The notes beneath the pieces are model-generated. The model searched no databases. It had not been told where the DNA came from and saw nothing but the letters and a program-made list of their open reading frames with translations. Below, piece after piece: positions 12,872 through 13,606 of a stretch of DNA of 13,606 nt. The DNA is from DUOH01 sp036562625 (lineage in GTDB: Bacteria > Bacillota > UBA4882 > UBA10575). The translations under genes were made by a program, and so were the position numbers. The stretch's first letter is position 1. Every line of letters begins with the position of its first letter. The DNA is taken from the NCBI GenBank assembly GCA_036562625.1, contig DATCJV010000009.1, positions 1 through 13,606 on the forward strand. Reading direction: 5' to 3'.

Positions 12872-13606
12872 ATGGACTTAACCCGGTTTTTGCAAGAATT
12901 ATCCGAAGCCGGCGGCGTCTCCGGCCGGGAAGAAGAGGCGACAGTTGTTATTGAGAAGTTTTTTACCAGCGGGCCGGGAAAAGGATGGGTCACGGATTTC
13001 CGCCGCGACCGGTTGGGCAACCTGATCCTGCGTAAAAAAGGAGAAGGCGGGGAGAAGGCGCCCAAGATTATGTTCGCCGCGCATCAAGATGAGATCGGAC
13101 TCATCGTTACCGAGGTCAAAGAAGGTTTTTTGCGGTTCAGCACGGTAGGGGGGATCGACCAACGGGTATTGCCTGGACAGGAGGTGTTGATCCACGCCCG
13201 AGAAGAAGTGCCTGGGATCATCGGGGCTACTCCTCCTCACTTGCAAACCCCGGACGAACATGAGCAGGCCATAAAGATTGAGGATCTGGTGATCGACACC
13301 GGCCTCCCCGGGGAAAAAGCCGAAGAAATCATCTCTGTCGGCGATTTTGTCAGTATTGATCGGAAATTGATTTCCTTGAAAAACTCGACAGTCAGTGGGA
13401 AAGCCTTAGACGACCGGGCGGGGGTGGCGGTTCTCCTGCAGATCGCGGAAGAACTGCAGAAATTGAAGCACCAGGCTGATGTATATTTGGTGGCCACCGT
13501 ACAAGAAGAGGTAGGCCTCAGAGGTGCGTTGACCAGCGCTTATGGGATTATTCCTGATCTGGGAATCGCTATTGACGTGACCCACGGCAAGATGCCAGGG
13601 TTATCT
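12872..13606 (+). CDS. M42 family metallo-aminopeptidase (5' part, cut by window end)
   Basis: The first 245 codons of an M42 glutamyl-aminopeptidase/endoglucanase-like gene; the frame is open at the window end, and the family is usually about 340-360 residues. The M42 zinc and catalytic residues expected in this part are visible: H71 and D73 in AAHQDEIG, D180 in KALDDRAG, catalytic E212 and ligand E213 in VQEEVGLRGA, and D235 in AIDVTHG. The final histidine ligand lies beyond the window. These enzymes form large tetrahedral cytoplasmic assemblies that trim peptides from the N-terminus. The opening LTRFLQELSEAGGVSGREEE is typical. ATG 12872 has AAAGGGG 8 nt upstream; an ATG at 12867 is in a frame that stops after four codons. 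The PA-like insert domain spans about 75-165. Confidence 0.93.
   Translation, partial: MDLTRFLQELSEAGGVSGREEEATVVIEKFFTSGPGKGWVTDFRRDRLGNLILRKKGEGGEKAPKIMFAAHQDEIGLIVTEVKEGFLRFSTVGGIDQRVLPGQEVLIHAREEVPGIIGATPPHLQTPDEHEQAIKIEDLVIDTGLPGEKAEEIISVGDFVSIDRKLISLKNSTVSGKALDDRAGVAVLLQIAEELQKLKHQADVYLVATVQEEVGLRGALTSAYGIIPDLGIAIDVTHGKMPGLS

Noticed and set aside
1..13606. CRISPR arrays, tRNA or rRNA genes, insertion sequences, phage genes
   Set aside because: No regular repeat-spacer array, cloverleaf, rRNA core, transposase or phage-type gene was seen in the sequence.

Overview
The window looks like a chromosomal segment from a Bacillota-type (Firmicutes) anaerobe. Nearly every gene has a strong GGAGG-type ribosome-binding site, GTG starts occur, vegetative promoters carry TATAAT boxes, and several products (YoaP-type acetyltransferase, LiaSR-like two-component pair, M42 peptidase, Cof-type HAD phosphatase) are typical of that phylum. 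Base composition is intermediate by eye. Against that background there is a clear outer-membrane signature: an Omp85-family beta-barrel with a VRGY motif, a second probable barrel protein and a LolA-like carrier. The organism is therefore probably a diderm (two-membrane) member of the phylum. This is inferred from one window only.

Layout, left to right. (1) 54-2195, minus strand: a GNAT/YoaP acetyltransferase, then two abutting flavodoxin-fold oxidoreductases; the upstream one carries a four-cysteine iron-sulfur-flavoprotein motif. A perfect 18-bp inverted repeat separates the acetyltransferase from the pair. (2) 2336-8127, minus strand: a tight six-gene operon reading, in transcription order, secreted TPR protein, ABC ATPase (LolD/MacB class), ABC permease (LolC/E, FtsX-like), LolA-like secreted carrier, probable beta-barrel protein, Omp85-type beta-barrel. 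Gaps are 21 bp or less, or the genes overlap. (3) 8598-10387, minus strand: a NarL/LuxR-type response regulator followed by a four-helix HisKA_3 sensor kinase. It lies directly upstream of the operon and is separated from it by two terminator-like hairpins. (4) 10884-11753, plus strand: a fumarylacetoacetate-hydrolase family enzyme behind a 470-bp spacer. (5) 11881-12708, minus strand: a Cof-type HAD phosphatase with a good terminator. (6) 12872 to the window end, plus strand: an M42 metallo-aminopeptidase cut off by the window edge.

The most interesting unit is block 2, probably with block 3. It reads as a self-contained envelope trafficking module: an inner-membrane ABC extruder of the Lol/MacB superfamily, a LolA-fold carrier for the space between membranes, a TPR scaffold, and two outer-membrane proteins, one a POTRA-less Omp85 barrel. 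The adjacent LiaSR/DegU-like two-component system is a natural regulator: the promoters of the regulator gene and of the operon share a 13/15-bp match around and downstream of the -10 box, and the operon promoter has a poor -35. Function and substrate (lipoprotein, lipid or other amphiphile) cannot be read from the sequence. Blocks 1, 4, 5 and 6 look like ordinary metabolic genes.
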